Origin: Chloroflexota bacterium
Lineage (GTDB): Bacteria > Chloroflexota > Anaerolineae > Caldilineales > Caldilineaceae
Assembly: GCA_016861025.1 (NCBI GenBank)
Contig: BOKO01000009.1
Coordinates: 62,001-126,000, forward strand
DNA length: 64,000 nucleotides
Reading direction: 5' to 3'
Made by a program: the position numbers and the translations under genes. Positions 18,920 to 27,343 of this stretch are shown piece after piece. The notes below the pieces were generated by a model. The model made no database searches, had not been told where the DNA came from, and was given only the letters and a program-made list of their open reading frames with translations. How positions within the stretch are numbered: position 1 is the first letter of the stretch; the number at the start of each line of letters is the position of its first letter.

Positions 18920-19961
18920 ACAACGAATACGCCTCCGCAAACGCATCCACCACCGGCTTGATGTCGTCCATCATCGGGTAGAGGATCGGGCAGGTGACGC
19001 CGGCGTCGATGTATTCCTGCACTTTTGCCACGCACTCGTCGCTGTCACCGACGGCCATCAGGCTGCGCACCACGTCATCGGGGATCACCTTTGCCGCCGC
19101 CAGGTATTCGGCTTCGGTGGCGGGCCAGCCCATCACCGCCTGCACGCGTGCGATCAGGTCATCGGGCACGCCGCTGGCTTTCATGATATGCGGCTCGGTG
19201 GCGAGATAGTAGGCGACGAGCTTCTTGCCCTCGAACATCGCTGCGGCCGGGTCCTTGTCGCTCAGCGAGCAGACGAGCAGTTCCGGGCGGTCGATCTGGT
19301 CGATGCTCTTGCCCGCCTTTGCCGCGCCCTGCGCCACCAGTTCCACGGCGCGGCGGATGTAATCGACCGAGACCACGTAGTTGAGCACCACGCCGTCGCA
19401 AATCTCGCCGCTCAGTTCGAGCATTTTGTCACCCGTTGCGCCGATGTAGATCGGGATGTCGCGCGGGCGCAGGTCGCCAAAGACCACGTCGAGCCTGACG
19501 CGGTCGAGCTTGACAAACTCGCCTTCGTAGGTGACTTCCTCCATCGTGAAAAGCTGACGACACGCCTCGACATATTCGCGCATCGCCTTGAGCGGCTTGG
19601 TGCGGTTGACGCCGACGCGGCTGGAGATCGGCTCCCACCACGCGCCCAGACCGAGCATCACGCGTGACGCTGCATCGGGGTCGCTGCTGGTCTGTTTGCC
19701 GAGTTCCCACATCGTGCTCCAGGTGGCCGCGATCACGGCGGCGTTGCGCGTCCAGATCGGCAGCACACCGGAGCCAACGCGCAGCCGTTTTGTGCGCGTC
19801 AGAAAGGCGGACATCATCACGACGCAGTCGCGCGCCAGCCGCGTATCCGCCTGCCAGATTTCGCTAAAGCCGCGCGCCTCGGCGTACTCGGCGATCTCCA
19901 GTTCGTAGCCGAGCGGGTGTTTGTCTTGCATGTAGAGGGCAAAGCGTGGTTTGGTCGGCAT
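18918..19961 (-). CDS. Mer-like LLM flavoprotein (F420-dependent methylene-H4MPT reductase family)
   Basis: 347 residues of the luciferase-like (LLM) TIM-barrel family. The segment IPIYIGATGDKMLELSGEICDGVVLN and the following AGKSIDQID region resemble archaeal Mer, the F420-dependent methylenetetrahydromethanopterin reductase. The N-terminal third is less Mer-like, and LLM proteins have many substrates. A second Mer-like gene lies at 29557-30525, next to mch. A TGGAGA site precedes the ATG. The cofactor is inferred to be F420. Confidence 0.75.
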   Translation of the reverse strand: MPTKPRFALYMQDKHPLGYELEIAEYAEARGFSEIWQADTRLARDCVVMMSAFLTRTKRLRVGSGVLPIWTRNAAVIAATWSTMWELGKQTSSDPDAASRVMLGLGAWWEPISSRVGVNRTKPLKAMREYVEACRQLFTMEEVTYEGEFVKLDRVRLDVVFGDLRPRDIPIYIGATGDKMLELSGEICDGVVLNYVVSVDYIRRAVELVAQGAAKAGKSIDQIDRPELLVCSLSDKDPAAAMFEGKKLVAYYLATEPHIMKASGVPDDLIARVQAVMGWPATEAEYLAAAKVIPDDVVRSLMAVGDSDECVAKVQEYIDAGVTCPILYPMMDDIKPVVDAFAEAYSL

Positions 19962-20005
19962 GGTGTGTCTCCAGTCAAAATATTTGGTAAATGCAAGTGG
20001 TCAAT

Positions 20006-20170
20006 AGAACGCGGATAACGCGGATCAAGCGGATACACGCGGATTTAATCAGCGAAAATCCGCCCAATCTGTGTCATCTGCGTTCCATCTCCAGCCCATT
20101 CTGCGAAATCTATGCAATCTGCGGATCAGATCAGCGAACATCCGCCCAATCCGCGCTATCCGCGTTCCAT
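20006..20170. repeat. CGCGGAT-family palindromic intergenic repeat, one and a half copies
   Basis: GAACGCGGATAACGCGGAT followed by further CGGAT words and then the complementary ATCCGC/GCGTTCCATC side, and a second right half ending at 20170. The stop codon of the following SDR (20156) lies inside the repeat, so the last residues of that protein (MERG) are repeat-encoded. Confidence 0.87.
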
Positions 20171-20962
20171 CCCGGTCTTCATCGGCAGCCAGCCACCATT
20201 CGCCGTGTAGCCACCGTCGACCGCCAGCACCTGGCCCGTGATGAAGCGCGCCTGGTCGGACGCCAGAAAGACGACGGCGTCGGCGATCTCCGCCGGCTCG
20301 GCGAAGCGTCCCAGCGGGATGCGCTGTACGATCGTGTCGTATTCCAGCTGCCCGGCCTGGATCGCCTGTTTGAGGCGGTCAGTGGCGGTGTGGCTGGGTG
20401 CAACCGCGTTGACGCGGATGCGATGCTCCGCCCATTCCAGCGCCAGCGAGCGCGTCATGCTGTCGAGCGCGGCTTTGGAGGCGGCGTAGGCAGTGCGTCC
20501 GTGTGCGCTGTGGTGCGCGGTGATGCTGCTGATGTTGACGATGGCGCCGTTGCCGTGGCGGGCGACGACCTGGCGGGCAAACGCCTGCGCACAGGCAAAT
20601 GCGCCGTAGACGCCAACGCTGAAGATGCGCTGCCAGTCGTCCAGCGTCAGATCGAGCGCGGGTTTCATCGCCACCACCGCCGCACAGTTGACCAGGATGT
20701 CGACGCCATTGTGCCGCGACGCGGCGTCGTCGATCAATGCCCGGCACTGCGCTGCGTCGGCGACATCGACGGCGGCGGCAAAGGCGGAAGCGCCGGTTGC
20801 CGCTGCGATAGACGCTGCGGTCTGCTGCGCAGCGTCGCCGTTGAGGTCGGCAACGACCACCGCGGCGCCAGCAGCTGCAAGCGCCTGAGCACACGCGGCG
20901 CCGATCCCCTGCGCCGCGCCGGTGACGATCGCTGTCCGCCCCGCCAGCGGCTTATCCTTCAT
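20156..20962 (-). CDS. Short-chain dehydrogenase/reductase (classical SDR)
   Basis: About 268 residues from the ATG at 20962. It has the cofactor motif TGAAQGIGAACA, NCAA, the catalytic Ser in IVNISS and YAASK, and ends in the usual DGGYTANGG region. An NAD(P)-dependent oxidation or reduction of an alcohol or ketone is expected; the substrate is unknown. The start overlaps the 3' end of the upstream small monooxygenase-like gene by 11 bases. The C-terminal eight residues are encoded by a dispersed repeat. Confidence 0.87.
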   Translation of the reverse strand: MKDKPLAGRTAIVTGAAQGIGAACAQALAAAGAAVVVADLNGDAAQQTAASIAAATGASAFAAAVDVADAAQCRALIDDAASRHNGVDILVNCAAVVAMKPALDLTLDDWQRIFSVGVYGAFACAQAFARQVVARHGNGAIVNISSITAHHSAHGRTAYAASKAALDSMTRSLALEWAEHRIRVNAVAPSHTATDRLKQAIQAGQLEYDTIVQRIPLGRFAEPAEIADAVVFLASDQARFITGQVLAVDGGYTANGGWLPMKTGMERG

Positions 20963-21242
20963 AGATCGCAAGCGCCTCGCTTGTGATCGCAAGCTGCACG
21001 TCGGTCATCTTGGCGTCCAGCGCCAGGTTCAGATCGTCGGGAAAGCTCTTCCACTGCGCCAGCGACTCCCAGCGCACGATGATCACCACGTCGTCGGGAT
21101 TGTCGATGCTGGGCCACACTTCTTTGGAGATATAGCCGTCATGTGCAGCCAGCGCCGGCGTCCAAATTTCAGCGTCGCGCTTCAGCCATTCATCGCGTCG
21201 CCCCGATGCACATTTGGCGCGTAACATTTCAATTACAGGCAT
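20952..21242 (-). CDS. Small antibiotic-biosynthesis-monooxygenase-like (ABM fold) protein
   Basis: 96 residues from the ATG at 21242 (MPVIEMLRAKC). The pattern of a strand, a helix with EWLKRDAEIWTPALA, then ISKEVWPSIDNPDDVVIIVRWESLAQW is that of dimeric alpha-beta barrel ABM proteins. No catalytic residue can be assigned. Its 3' end overlaps the start of the following SDR, so the two are probably co-translated. The longer frame to 21332 reads through repeat DNA. Confidence 0.7.
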   Translation of the reverse strand: MPVIEMLRAKCASGRRDEWLKRDAEIWTPALAAHDGYISKEVWPSIDNPDDVVIIVRWESLAQWKSFPDDLNLALDAKMTDVQLAITSEALAIYEG

Positions 21243-21258
21243 GGTTGCTTCTCTTTTC

Positions 21259-21363
21259 TGGAGATTAGAGATTGGAGATTGGGAGATTGTGCGATGGAGA
21301 GATTGCGTGTCCCAACGACGATCAATCTCCAATCCCTTAATCCCTTAATCTCCCAATCTCTCA
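21259..21363. repeat. GGAGATT-family palindromic intergenic repeat
   Basis: A GGAGATTAGAGATTGGAGATT side, a GC-rich middle shared with the copy at 18822 (TTGCGT...CGATCAATCTC), and the complementary AATCTCC side. It abuts the stop codon of the next SDR at 21361. Confidence 0.85.
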
Positions 21364-22092
21364 ATGCGAAAACATCTGTCCGCCGTCAATAAAGTACACA
21401 TGCCCCGTCAGATATTCGTGCTCGATCAACATCGCGATCACGCGCGAGACATCCTCCGGCTGGCCCAGGCGCTTGACGAGCGTGCGCTGGCGCGACATCT
21501 CGATCTCCTCGGCGGTGAACTCCGGCGGCAGCAGCACTGGGCCGGGCGCCACAGCGTTGACGCGCACCGATGGGCTTAGCTCGAACGCGGCGTAACGGGT
21601 CAACTGCACGACGCCGCCTTTGGCGATGGCATGGTGCGCAATGCCGGGCCACACCTCGTAGGCGGTCAGGTCGGCGATGTTGATGATCACCCCGCGCCCC
21701 TGCTTGAGCATGTACGGCGCCACCGCTTGCGTGCAGAAGAAGGCCGCCTTGGTCGTCACGTCGTTGCAGAGATCATACTCGGCTTCGGTCACTTCGAGGA
21801 AGGGGCGCATCAGCCAGGGCGACGCGTTGTTGATCAGCACGTCGATGCGCCCGAACGTCTCTGCCGTCTCCGCCACCCAGCGCCGCATGGTGGCCAGATC
21901 GCGCACGTCGAGCACAGTCGCCGTGCAGCGCACGCCCAGCGCCTCGATCTCCGCTTTGGTTTCCAGCCCTGGCTCGTTGGGCAGATAGCTGAAGGCGATG
22001 TGCGCGCCCTTGCGCGCCAGGTGCAGCCCATGCGCCTTGCCCAGCCGGATCGCACCGCCCGTAATCAGCACTACCGCGTCCTTGATTTCCAT
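21361..22092 (-). CDS. SDR-fold protein with His in place of the catalytic Tyr
   Basis: 243 residues with a recognisable SDR fold: ITGGAIRLGKAHG at the N-terminus, LINNAS, and a C-terminal GHVYFIDGGQMF. The YxxxK motif is replaced by HAIAK (His154, Lys158) and the usual catalytic serine region reads NIADL instead of NISS. With Tyr and Ser both changed, it may be a divergent reductase or a non-enzymatic partner. Pteridine-reductase-like SDRs are one distant resemblance, which would fit the nearby C1-carrier genes. It lies between ygeW and the ABM gene. Confidence 0.78.
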   Translation of the reverse strand: MEIKDAVVLITGGAIRLGKAHGLHLARKGAHIAFSYLPNEPGLETKAEIEALGVRCTATVLDVRDLATMRRWVAETAETFGRIDVLINNASPWLMRPFLEVTEAEYDLCNDVTTKAAFFCTQAVAPYMLKQGRGVIINIADLTAYEVWPGIAHHAIAKGGVVQLTRYAAFELSPSVRVNAVAPGPVLLPPEFTAEEIEMSRQRTLVKRLGQPEDVSRVIAMLIEHEYLTGHVYFIDGGQMFSH

Positions 22093-22105
22093 AGACGTTT
22101 ATTTC

Positions 22106-22147
22106 TTTCTGCGAAATCTGCGCAATCTGCGGATGAATCTGTTCTAG
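22106..22147. repeat. Partial CGCGGAT-family repeat
   Basis: A half copy (TCTGCGAAATCTGCGCAATC and further words) resembling the right part of the copy at 20101-20130. It touches the ygeW stop codon. Confidence 0.6.
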
Positions 22148-23136
22148 ATCCGTCCGCCCATCGTCAACGCCATCAGCGCCTTCTGGATGTGCAGGCGATT
22201 CTCGGCTTCCTGGTAGATCACCGACTGCGGGCCATCGATCACGGCGTCGGTCGCCTCGTAGCCGCGGTCGATGGGCATACAGTGCATGTAGATCGCCGTC
22301 TTCTTTGCCAGCGCCATGCGCCGCTCGTTGGCGATCCAGTCTTTGTGCTCGTCCACCATCTTTTGCACTTCGTCCGGCTCCTCCGTCACCATGATCGGGC
22401 CCCAGCTCTTCGGATAGCAGATGTCGGCGTTCTCGAAGGCGGCGTCCATGTCGTCGATGACCTCGAACTTCGTGCCGTTTTCCTCGGCGTGGGCGCGGGC
22501 GGCTTCCAGCGTGTGCGGCATCAGCTCGAAGCCCTTGGGATGCGCCAGCGTCACGTCCATGCCAAAGCGCGTCATCAGCATGATCAGCGACTGCGGCACC
22601 GAGAGCGGACGCACGTACTTGGGCGCGTAGGTCCAGGCAATTGTGAACTTGCGCCCACGCAGGTCGTTGCCAAAGCGCTCGCGGATCGTCATCAGGTCAG
22701 CCATCGCCTGGCACGGGTGATCGACGTCGTCCTGCATCGAGAAGACCGGCACGTTGGCGTATTTGGCGATCTCGTACTGATATTTCTGCCCGATGCCGGT
22801 GCGACAGTCGCGCACCGCGATGCCGTGGCCGTAGCTGCCCAGCACCATGCCGGTGTCCTTGGCATTCTCGCCGTGCCCGATCTGCGTCGCTGCTGGCGTC
22901 AGCCAGATGGCGTGGCCGCCAAGCTGCGTCATGCCGGTCTCGAAGGAGTTGCGCGTGCGCGTCGATTCCTCGAAGAAGAGCATGTAGAGCGTCTTGGCGC
23001 GCAGGATGTGGTCGTGCAGCTCGCCCATTGCAAAGCGGCGCTTGAGATCAGCGGCCACCTCCAGCGCAGTCTCCAGATCGGTGCGCGACCAGTCTTCCGT
23101 GGTGATAAAGTCCTTGCCAAATAGTTGTGTATTCAT
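22144..23136 (-). CDS. ygeW: YgeW-like knotted carbamoyltransferase
   Basis: 330 residues of the aspartate/ornithine carbamoyltransferase superfamily. The carbamoyl-phosphate motif STRTR is at 58-62, HPCQ at 140-143 and HCMP at 284-287. The segment KYVRPLSVPQSLIMLMTRFG with DVTLAHPKGFELMP closely matches YgeW, and the related N-acetylornithine transcarbamylases share the knot region. In E. coli ygeW belongs to the ygeW-ygeX-ygeY-hyuA purine-degradation locus. It is shorter than typical YgeW (about 400 residues). Substrate unknown; possibly carbamoyl transfer or phosphorolysis of a ureido compound. Confidence 0.82.
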   Translation of the reverse strand: MNTQLFGKDFITTEDWSRTDLETALEVAADLKRRFAMGELHDHILRAKTLYMLFFEESTRTRNSFETGMTQLGGHAIWLTPAATQIGHGENAKDTGMVLGSYGHGIAVRDCRTGIGQKYQYEIAKYANVPVFSMQDDVDHPCQAMADLMTIRERFGNDLRGRKFTIAWTYAPKYVRPLSVPQSLIMLMTRFGMDVTLAHPKGFELMPHTLEAARAHAEENGTKFEVIDDMDAAFENADICYPKSWGPIMVTEEPDEVQKMVDEHKDWIANERRMALAKKTAIYMHCMPIDRGYEATDAVIDGPQSVIYQEAENRLHIQKALMALTMGGRI

Positions 23137-23188
23137 CTTTCTGACTCCAGATTAGAAAAAGGATCATCTTGCTAAAAGTGAGTCGGGA

Positions 23189-23278
23189 TAGAACGCGGAT
23201 AGCGCGGATTGAGCGGATTCTTGCGGATTTCTATATGATCCGCGCTGATCCGCCGCATCCGCGTCATCCGCGTTCCAT
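23189..23278. repeat. CGCGGAT-family palindromic intergenic repeat
   Basis: A clear copy: AGAACGCGGATAGCGCGG on the left and the complementary GCATCCGCGTCATCCGCGTT on the right, about 90 bases in all. It fills the space between ygeW and ygeY and ends at the ygeY stop codon. Confidence 0.9.
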
Positions 23279-24495
23279 CAGTCCCCCTCACCATTCACGA
23301 ACATCAACGGAAAGAGCGCGTAGAACGCGGCGGCTTTGGTCAGCTTTGCCAGGTCAACCTGGTCGTCGGCGGCGTGGACATACCGTTCTTCCTGCGGTCC
23401 GAAGCCAAGCGTGGGGATGCCCGCCGCGCCCGCCGAATATGTTCCATCGGTGCTGAAACGCCACACATCGACCGGCAGCGGCGCGCCCCACAGCGTCTGG
23501 CCGGTCGCTTGCCCCACTGCCAGCAGCGGATGCGTCTCTTCCAGCAGCCAGCCAGGATAAAAGCTTGGCCCATCCAGCCGCAGCCCGGTGTGGGTGCGCA
23601 CGGGCTGGTCGGGAATTGTGGCCGTCGCGCCCAGCGGCTCGACTACGGCGCGCACGCTCGCCAGCACCGATGCCATTGTCTCGCCTGGCATCATGCGCCG
23701 ATCCACTGTCACCTCGCACCAGCTCGGCACGGAGTTGGGGGTGTGGGGACCTTCGATCAGTGAGACGACCTGCGTGCCTTTGCCGAAGATCGGGTGTGTG
23801 GGCAGATCGGCGTTCATCGCCTCCAGCGCAGCAATGACCGGCAGCATTTTGAGGATGGCGTTCTCGCCCAGGTGCGGCGTGCTGGCGTGGACGGCTTTGC
23901 CGGTGGTGCGCACGCGGATTTCGCAGCGCCCGCGCTGCCCCCGGCGCAGCGTCAGGTCGGTCGCCTCCGCCAGCAACACCGCGTCCGGACGCACGCCGTC
24001 GCGCTCCACCAGCGAGCGCAGCGCAAAGCCTTCGGCGTCCTCCTCCAGCGTGGCGCCCATCACCAGCAGCGTAAAGTCGCCGGTCAGCCCCAACTGCTTG
24101 AGGATCGCCGCGCCGTAGACAATCGCCGCCACGCCGCCTTTGCAATCCGATGCGCCTAGCCCCCACATCGCGCCGTTCTCGATCACCGGCTCCAGCGGCG
24201 GATGAGGCCACTCGCTGGCGTCGGCGACCTCGTTGGTATCCAGGTGCGCGTCGTAGAGAATCACGCGGCGCCCGTTGCCGATGCGTCCCAGCGCGTTGCC
24301 GGCGCTGTCCATCCACACCTCATCGCAGCCGATGGCGCGCATCTCCTGCAACGTGCGCTGCACCGCCGCAGTCTCGTCGCCCGTGTAGCTGCGGATGCGG
24401 ATCAGGTCCGCCAGGAAGCGCTGCTGTTGCGAGGCCAGGGCTTCGGCAAGGGTGGAAATCTTTGCTATCAGTTCACTGTGTTTGATGCTGTCCAT
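23278..24495 (-). CDS. ygeY: YgeY-like M20 family metallohydrolase
   Basis: 405 residues of the M20 peptidase/deacylase family. LIRIRSYTGDE near the start, VILYDAHLDTNEV with the first metal His/Asp, the catalytic ATLEEDAEG and a dimerisation domain with HASTPHLGENA follow in order. The combination IRSYTGDE, YDAHLDT and SEWPHPPLEP is characteristic of YgeY, which accompanies ygeW and xdh genes in purine-degradation loci. It probably hydrolyses an amide or ureido intermediate. It is upstream of ygeW and separated from it by a repeat. Confidence 0.85.
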   Translation of the reverse strand: MDSIKHSELIAKISTLAEALASQQQRFLADLIRIRSYTGDETAAVQRTLQEMRAIGCDEVWMDSAGNALGRIGNGRRVILYDAHLDTNEVADASEWPHPPLEPVIENGAMWGLGASDCKGGVAAIVYGAAILKQLGLTGDFTLLVMGATLEEDAEGFALRSLVERDGVRPDAVLLAEATDLTLRRGQRGRCEIRVRTTGKAVHASTPHLGENAILKMLPVIAALEAMNADLPTHPIFGKGTQVVSLIEGPHTPNSVPSWCEVTVDRRMMPGETMASVLASVRAVVEPLGATATIPDQPVRTHTGLRLDGPSFYPGWLLEETHPLLAVGQATGQTLWGAPLPVDVWRFSTDGTYSAGAAGIPTLGFGPQEERYVHAADDQVDLAKLTKAAAFYALFPLMFVNGEGD

Positions 24496-24514
24496 TAGTG
24501 CAATTCGCTATCGT

Positions 24515-24542
24515 TTGCTTTCCCGGCAGATGCCTGTACAAT
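24515..24542 (+). promoter_or_regulatory. Promoter of the small UPF0175-like gene
   Basis: TTGCTT (24515-24520), a 16-base spacer and TACAAT (24537-24542), about 40 bases before a gene with AGGAG ahead of its ATG. Confidence 0.5.
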
Positions 24543-24588
24543 TCGTGCTGCCAGCTCGAAGTTTTGGCTTTACCAGGAGATATTCGCA

Positions 24589-24834
24589 ATGACCAGTATA
24601 GACCAAAGGCTCAACCTTGTCCTTCAAGCCTACATGGATCGACGCGTCGATCTGCGCAGCGGGGCGCAGATGGCTGGCATCTCCTACAATCGATTCCTGC
24701 ATGAGATCGAGTCGCGCAATATTGTTGTGCTGGACGACGAAGGATTTCTGGAGCAACTGGCCTTTCTTGCAGAACGCTTCGAGTCGGAGCCACTGAAGCG
24801 CGCGCTCAGCACTGCTGCGGCTGGCGAAGGGTAA
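24589..24834 (+). CDS. UPF0175-like small protein (orphan antitoxin candidate)
   Basis: 81 residues. The core VDLRSGAQMAGISYNRFLHEI followed by a SRNIVVLDDEGF turn matches the UPF0175 pattern of a small helical DNA-binding antitoxin that pairs with PIN-type toxins. No toxin gene lies next to it; it is the only plus-strand gene inside the leftward cluster. It has its own promoter and an AGGAG site. It may be a relic of a toxin-antitoxin pair or a stand-alone regulator. Confidence 0.65.
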   Translation: MTSIDQRLNLVLQAYMDRRVDLRSGAQMAGISYNRFLHEIESRNIVVLDDEGFLEQLAFLAERFESEPLKRALSTAAAGEG

Positions 24835-24851
24835 CGGGCGCAGGTCAGCGT

Positions 24852-26417
24852 TCATTTGTATTCGCCTCCGGCTTGCGACGCAGTCTGCACACCCGCCATC
24901 ATCAGCCCGATCTTTTGCGCGTTGGCGCGGTCGCCGGGGACTTCGCCGACGATGCGTCCTTCGTAGATCACCACGATGCGGTCGCTCAGCGCCAGCACCT
25001 CTTCCAGTTCGGTCGAGATGAGCAGGATAGCGGCGCCGGCGTCGCGCTGCGCCAGCAATGCCTTGTGGACATACTCGGTTGCGCCGACATCAAGCCCGCG
25101 CGTCGGCTGCGCAGCCACCAGCACGCGCGGCTGGCTGTCCAGCTCACGCCCCAGCACCACCTTCTGCTGGTTGCCGCCGGAGAGATTCGCCGCCGGCAGC
25201 GCAGGCGACGGCGTGCGCACGTCGAAGCGTTCGATCAATGTCTGGGCATAAGCTGTGATCGCAGCGGGTTGCAGCAGTCCGTGTGCGGTGTAGGGCGCAC
25301 GGTCAAACGCCTTGAGCACAAAATTGTCGGCGATCGGAAACTCCAGGATCAGCCCCATGTGCTGGCGGTCTTCGGGGATGTGACGCACACCGGCGTCGGC
25401 GATCTGGCGCGGCGTGCGCCCTACCAGCGCCTGCCCGTTGGCGATAATCGCGCCGCTGGCGGGACGGATCACGCCGGTGATCGCCAACGCCAGCTCGCGT
25501 TGCCCGTTGCCATCGACGCCCGCCACACCCAAAATCTCGCCCGCCGCCACCTGCAAGGACAGGTTGTCGAGCAGCCGTCGCCCGTCGCCCCCAACGACGG
25601 TGAGCCGATCGATCACCAGCGCCGGCGCGCCGGGACGCGCGGGCGTCTTGTCGACCGTCAGGCGCACGTCACGACCGACCATCAGCCCGGCAAGCTCGTG
25701 CATGTCGGTTTCCCGTGTGATGCGCCGCCCGACGACCCTGCCGTCGCGCAACACGGTGACGCGATCGCTGATGGCCATCACCTCGTGCAGTTTGTGGGTG
25801 ATCAGGATGATCGACAAACCGCCGGCGGCGAAACTGCGCAGCGTCTGAAAAAGGTCGGCGGTCTCCTGCGGCGTGAGCACAGCGGTTGGCTCGTCGAGGA
25901 TCAACAGGTTGACGCCGCGATAGAGCGCCTTGACGATCTCGACGCGCTGCTGCTCGCCAACGCTGAGCGAGGAAACCCGTGCGGCAGGGTCAATCTTTAG
26001 CCCGTAGCGCTGCGCCACCTCACCCACCTGCCGCTCGATGGCGCGGCGGTCGCGAATCACCGTCTCGCGCAGGCGGCGCAGCGAAAAGAGCGGACGCGTC
26101 GCCAGGATCACATTTTCGGCGACGGTGAGCGTAGGCACCAGCATGAAGTGTTGGTGCACCATGCCGATGCCCAGTTCGATGGCTTGATACGGCGAGTGGA
26201 TGGCGGCAGGCTTGTCATCCAGAAAAATTTCGCCAGCGTCGGGGCGCACCAGCCCGTAGAGGATGTTCATCAGCGTCGATTTGCCCGCGCCGTTCTCGCC
26301 GAGCAGACAGTGAATCTCGCCCGCCGCCACTTCCAGCGCGATGTTGTTGTTGGCGTGAACCGCCCCAAAGTGTTTGGAGATGCCTGCCAGCCGCAGGCGC
26401 AGCGTTTGCTCGCTCAT
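24852..26417 (-). CDS. Nucleoside/purine-type ABC importer, duplicated ATPase (NupA/YufO-like)
   Basis: 521 residues with two ABC cassettes. The first has Walker A LLGENGAGKST, SVGEQQRVEIVKAL and LILDEPTAVLTP. The second starts near residue 260 and has an unusual P-loop region GVAGVDGNGQRELA and signature NLSGGNQQK. This layout, like that of the sugar RbsA type, is shared by BMP-family nucleoside importers (NupA, YufO). The ATG at 26417 overlaps the stop of the permease as ATGA, so they are co-translated; the frame extends further upstream only as a shadow of that permease. Confidence 0.92.
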   Translation of the reverse strand: MSEQTLRLRLAGISKHFGAVHANNNIALEVAAGEIHCLLGENGAGKSTLMNILYGLVRPDAGEIFLDDKPAAIHSPYQAIELGIGMVHQHFMLVPTLTVAENVILATRPLFSLRRLRETVIRDRRAIERQVGEVAQRYGLKIDPAARVSSLSVGEQQRVEIVKALYRGVNLLILDEPTAVLTPQETADLFQTLRSFAAGGLSIILITHKLHEVMAISDRVTVLRDGRVVGRRITRETDMHELAGLMVGRDVRLTVDKTPARPGAPALVIDRLTVVGGDGRRLLDNLSLQVAAGEILGVAGVDGNGQRELALAITGVIRPASGAIIANGQALVGRTPRQIADAGVRHIPEDRQHMGLILEFPIADNFVLKAFDRAPYTAHGLLQPAAITAYAQTLIERFDVRTPSPALPAANLSGGNQQKVVLGRELDSQPRVLVAAQPTRGLDVGATEYVHKALLAQRDAGAAILLISTELEEVLALSDRIVVIYEGRIVGEVPGDRANAQKIGLMMAGVQTASQAGGEYK

Positions 26418-27340
26418 GCCCGCTCCGTGTAGGGAACGCCCAACGCCTTTGGCTGCGCCGATTGCCCGCGCAGCAGGATCATGGCGACGATCGTGGCGAC
26501 ATAGGGCAGAATCTGCAAAAACTGGTAGGCGATCTGAATGTTGGCGGCTTGCAGGCGCAGTTGCAGCGCAAAGGTGAAGCCGAAGAGCAAACTCGCCCAC
26601 AGCGCGCCCAGAGGCGACCAGCGCCCAAAGACGACAATCGCCAGCGCAATGAAGCCGCGCCCGGCGACCATGTTCTCGACAAACTGGTTGGCATACGCCA
26701 CCGAAAGATAGGCGCCGCCGACGCCCGCCAGCAGCGCGCCAAACGCCACGGCGCCGTAGCGCAACCCGATCACCGACAAGCCCGCCGTCGCCGTCGCCTT
26801 GGGATGCTCGCCGACGGAGCGGATCGCCAGCCCCAGCATCGTGCGGTTGAGCACCCATGCCGCCAACGGCGCCAGCAGCAGCGCAGCATAGACCAGCAGA
26901 TTCTGCTCGAACAGCACCGGCCCCAACACCGGAATCTGGCTGAGCAGCGGTGTCTTCACCGTCTCCAGCGGCTGGATGGCGCGGTCGGTGACCGTGCCGA
27001 AAAAGGCGCGGTAAATGAAGCTCGACAACCCCAATCCGACCAGGTTGAGCGCTGCGCCGGTCACGATCTGGTTGGCGCCGAGCGTGATCGTCACCACGCC
27101 GAAGAGCACGCCGAAGACCATCGCCGCCAGCCCCGCCGCCAGCACACCCAGCCAGATGCTGCCGCTGGCAAACGCCACCGCGTACGCTGTCACCGCACCG
27201 ATCAACATCAACCCTTCCAGCCCGATGTTGATTACGCCGGCGCGCTCGCCGTAGGTTTCACCCACAGCTGTGAAGGTGAGCGGCGCCGCCATACGCACGG
27301 TGGCCTGGAGCAGCGCCTGCAACCCGACAATCCATTCCAT
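26414..27340 (-). CDS. BMP-type ABC importer permease (YufQ/NupC-like)
   Basis: 308 residues, hydrophobic throughout, of the BPD_transp_2 family. GERAGVINIGLEGLMLIGA near the N-terminus is the coupling motif of nucleoside permeases. It forms the channel with the second permease just upstream, which lies 3 bases away. Its stop overlaps the ATPase start. Confidence 0.92.
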   Translation of the reverse strand: MEWIVGLQALLQATVRMAAPLTFTAVGETYGERAGVINIGLEGLMLIGAVTAYAVAFASGSIWLGVLAAGLAAMVFGVLFGVVTITLGANQIVTGAALNLVGLGLSSFIYRAFFGTVTDRAIQPLETVKTPLLSQIPVLGPVLFEQNLLVYAALLLAPLAAWVLNRTMLGLAIRSVGEHPKATATAGLSVIGLRYGAVAFGALLAGVGGAYLSVAYANQFVENMVAGRGFIALAIVVFGRWSPLGALWASLLFGFTFALQLRLQAANIQIAYQFLQILPYVATIVAMILLRGQSAQPKALGVPYTERA

Positions 27341-27343
27341 GCG

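Noticed and set aside
21631..23124. A 497-codon plus-strand frame opposite ygeW and the SDR
   Set aside because: It spans two genes on the other strand and has the composition of a shadow. No ribosome site or family motif.
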